Source of the DNA: Flavobacterium sp. A45
Lineage (GTDB): Bacteria; Bacteroidota; Bacteroidia; Flavobacteriales; Flavobacteriaceae
NCBI RefSeq assembly: GCF_002001005.1
Contig: NZ_MUNX01000059.1
Coordinates: 118,484 to 182,483 of the forward strand
Length of the DNA stretch: 64,000 nucleotides
Reading direction: 5' to 3'
The notes beneath the pieces were generated by a model that was not told the origin of the DNA, searched no databases, and saw nothing but the letters and a program-made list of their open reading frames with translations. How positions within the stretch are numbered: position 1 is the stretch's first letter; each line of letters begins with the position of its first letter. Shown in pieces: positions 63,689 to 64,000 of the stretch. The translations under genes and the position numbers were made by a program.

Positions 63689-64000
63689 ATGGAAAAGAAA
63701 CTCATTCTATCAATATTATTAATATTATCTATTTCTATTTTCTCTCAAAACAAAAACTTAAAACAAGAGAACGTTAAAATCAATAATGAGCATTTTTTAG
63801 AAATCAATAATCAAAAAAAATAGAAAATTTACAAAAATTAATAAATCTTAAATCAGATTCACTTAATAAAGAAATATTATATTATAAAGTAAAAGAAGAT
63901 TTTTACTCTACTGCTCTTGCTGACCAGGGAAACAGATTTACTATTATAGTTTCTGGAATACTTGCTTTATTTTCAATAATTACCTTTGGAGCATTTAAAT
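63689..64000 (+). CDS. Cassette 8: signal-peptide protein with a -1 frameshift at A8 (partial)
   Basis: ATG at 63689 opens a frame with a signal peptide (MEKKLILSILLILSISIFS) that ends at TAG (63821-63823) after 44 codons, just after C followed by eight A. In the -1 frame the protein continues from 63820 (IENLQKLINLKSDSLNKEIL) to the window edge and contains a membrane helix (FTIIVSGILALFSIITFGAF). CAA AAA AAA has the A_AAA_AAA slippery phase, so programmed -1 shifting, a mutation, or a homopolymer error are all possible. Confidence 0.6.

Larger units (their letters stand above)
57393..64000 (+). mobile_element. Integron-like system: tyrosine recombinase plus at least eight single-orientation cassettes
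   Basis: The recombinase gene is followed by an attI-like palindromic region and then by cassettes starting at 58539, 59343, 60005, 60599, 61570, 62033, 63147 and 63644, bounded by seven attC-like sites of 124-125 bp (AAC to GTT). In each cassette the sequence after GTT at its start is the inverted complement of the sequence before AAC at its end. All coding cassettes read rightward. The array continues past the window. The overall logic equals that of integrons; the sites and recombinase do not match the canonical classes. Confidence 0.85.

Overview
The window looks like a chromosomal segment of a Flavobacterium-type Bacteroidota. It is AT-rich, and its tyrosine ammonia-lyase matches from memory the 506-residue F. 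johnsoniae enzyme nearly throughout. It carries a flexirubin locus with darA and darB, lipoproteins of Bacteroidota type, promoters of the Bacteroidota TAnnTTTG (-7) form, and several families of structured intergenic repeats typical of flavobacteria.

Region 1 (1-31.4 kb) is a flexirubin/aryl-polyene pigment locus. Thirty genes lie on the minus strand in tight, often overlapping order. Tyrosine ammonia-lyase makes the 4-coumarate starter. An acyl-CoA ligase, acyl carrier proteins, several ketosynthases (two without catalytic residues), a ketoreductase and hotdog dehydratases build the polyene. DarA and DarB make the dialkylresorcinol. Acyltransferases, an MMPL exporter fused to a PlsC domain, a LolA-like carrier and an ABC transporter assemble and export the product. 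A methyltransferase and a flavin halogenase-like enzyme diverge on the plus strand.

Region 2 (31.5-40.6 kb) is ordinary accessory and housekeeping content: small conserved proteins, katG, a PhzF-like protein, a VOC protein and a phosphotransferase, separated by structured repeats.

Region 3 (41-56.9 kb) is a nitrate assimilation island: nirB, nirD, a DUF4202 protein, a NarX-like sensor kinase (PilJ-type nitrate domain) with a NarL-like regulator, narK with an unusual periplasm/cytosol-loop insert, a solute-binding protein of NrtA type without a permease, a single-chain nitrate reductase fused to a flavoprotein diaphorase, and a rubredoxin-tailed siroheme-reductase-like protein. TACGTAT/TACTTAT boxes recur upstream of nirB, the regulator, narK, the binding protein and nasA, which suggests one NarL-type regulon.

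Region 4 (57.4-64.0 kb, running off the right edge) is the most remarkable part. It is an integron-like array built without a canonical IntI. A XerC/D-like tyrosine recombinase with an extra N-terminal domain is followed by a candidate promoter, a large palindromic attI-like region, and at least eight cassettes in one orientation. The cassettes are separated by seven 124-125 bp attC-like sites. The two ends of each cassette are inverted complements of each other over about 9-16 nt, exactly as expected if cassettes excise as circles. A top-strand A-C mismatch recurs at fixed positions in the outer and inner arms; it becomes a G-T wobble on the bottom strand, pointing to recombination of a folded bottom strand. 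Three cassettes appear non-coding and share a purine-rich degenerate repeat. I know of no description of this site family; this is the best candidate in the window for an undescribed system.
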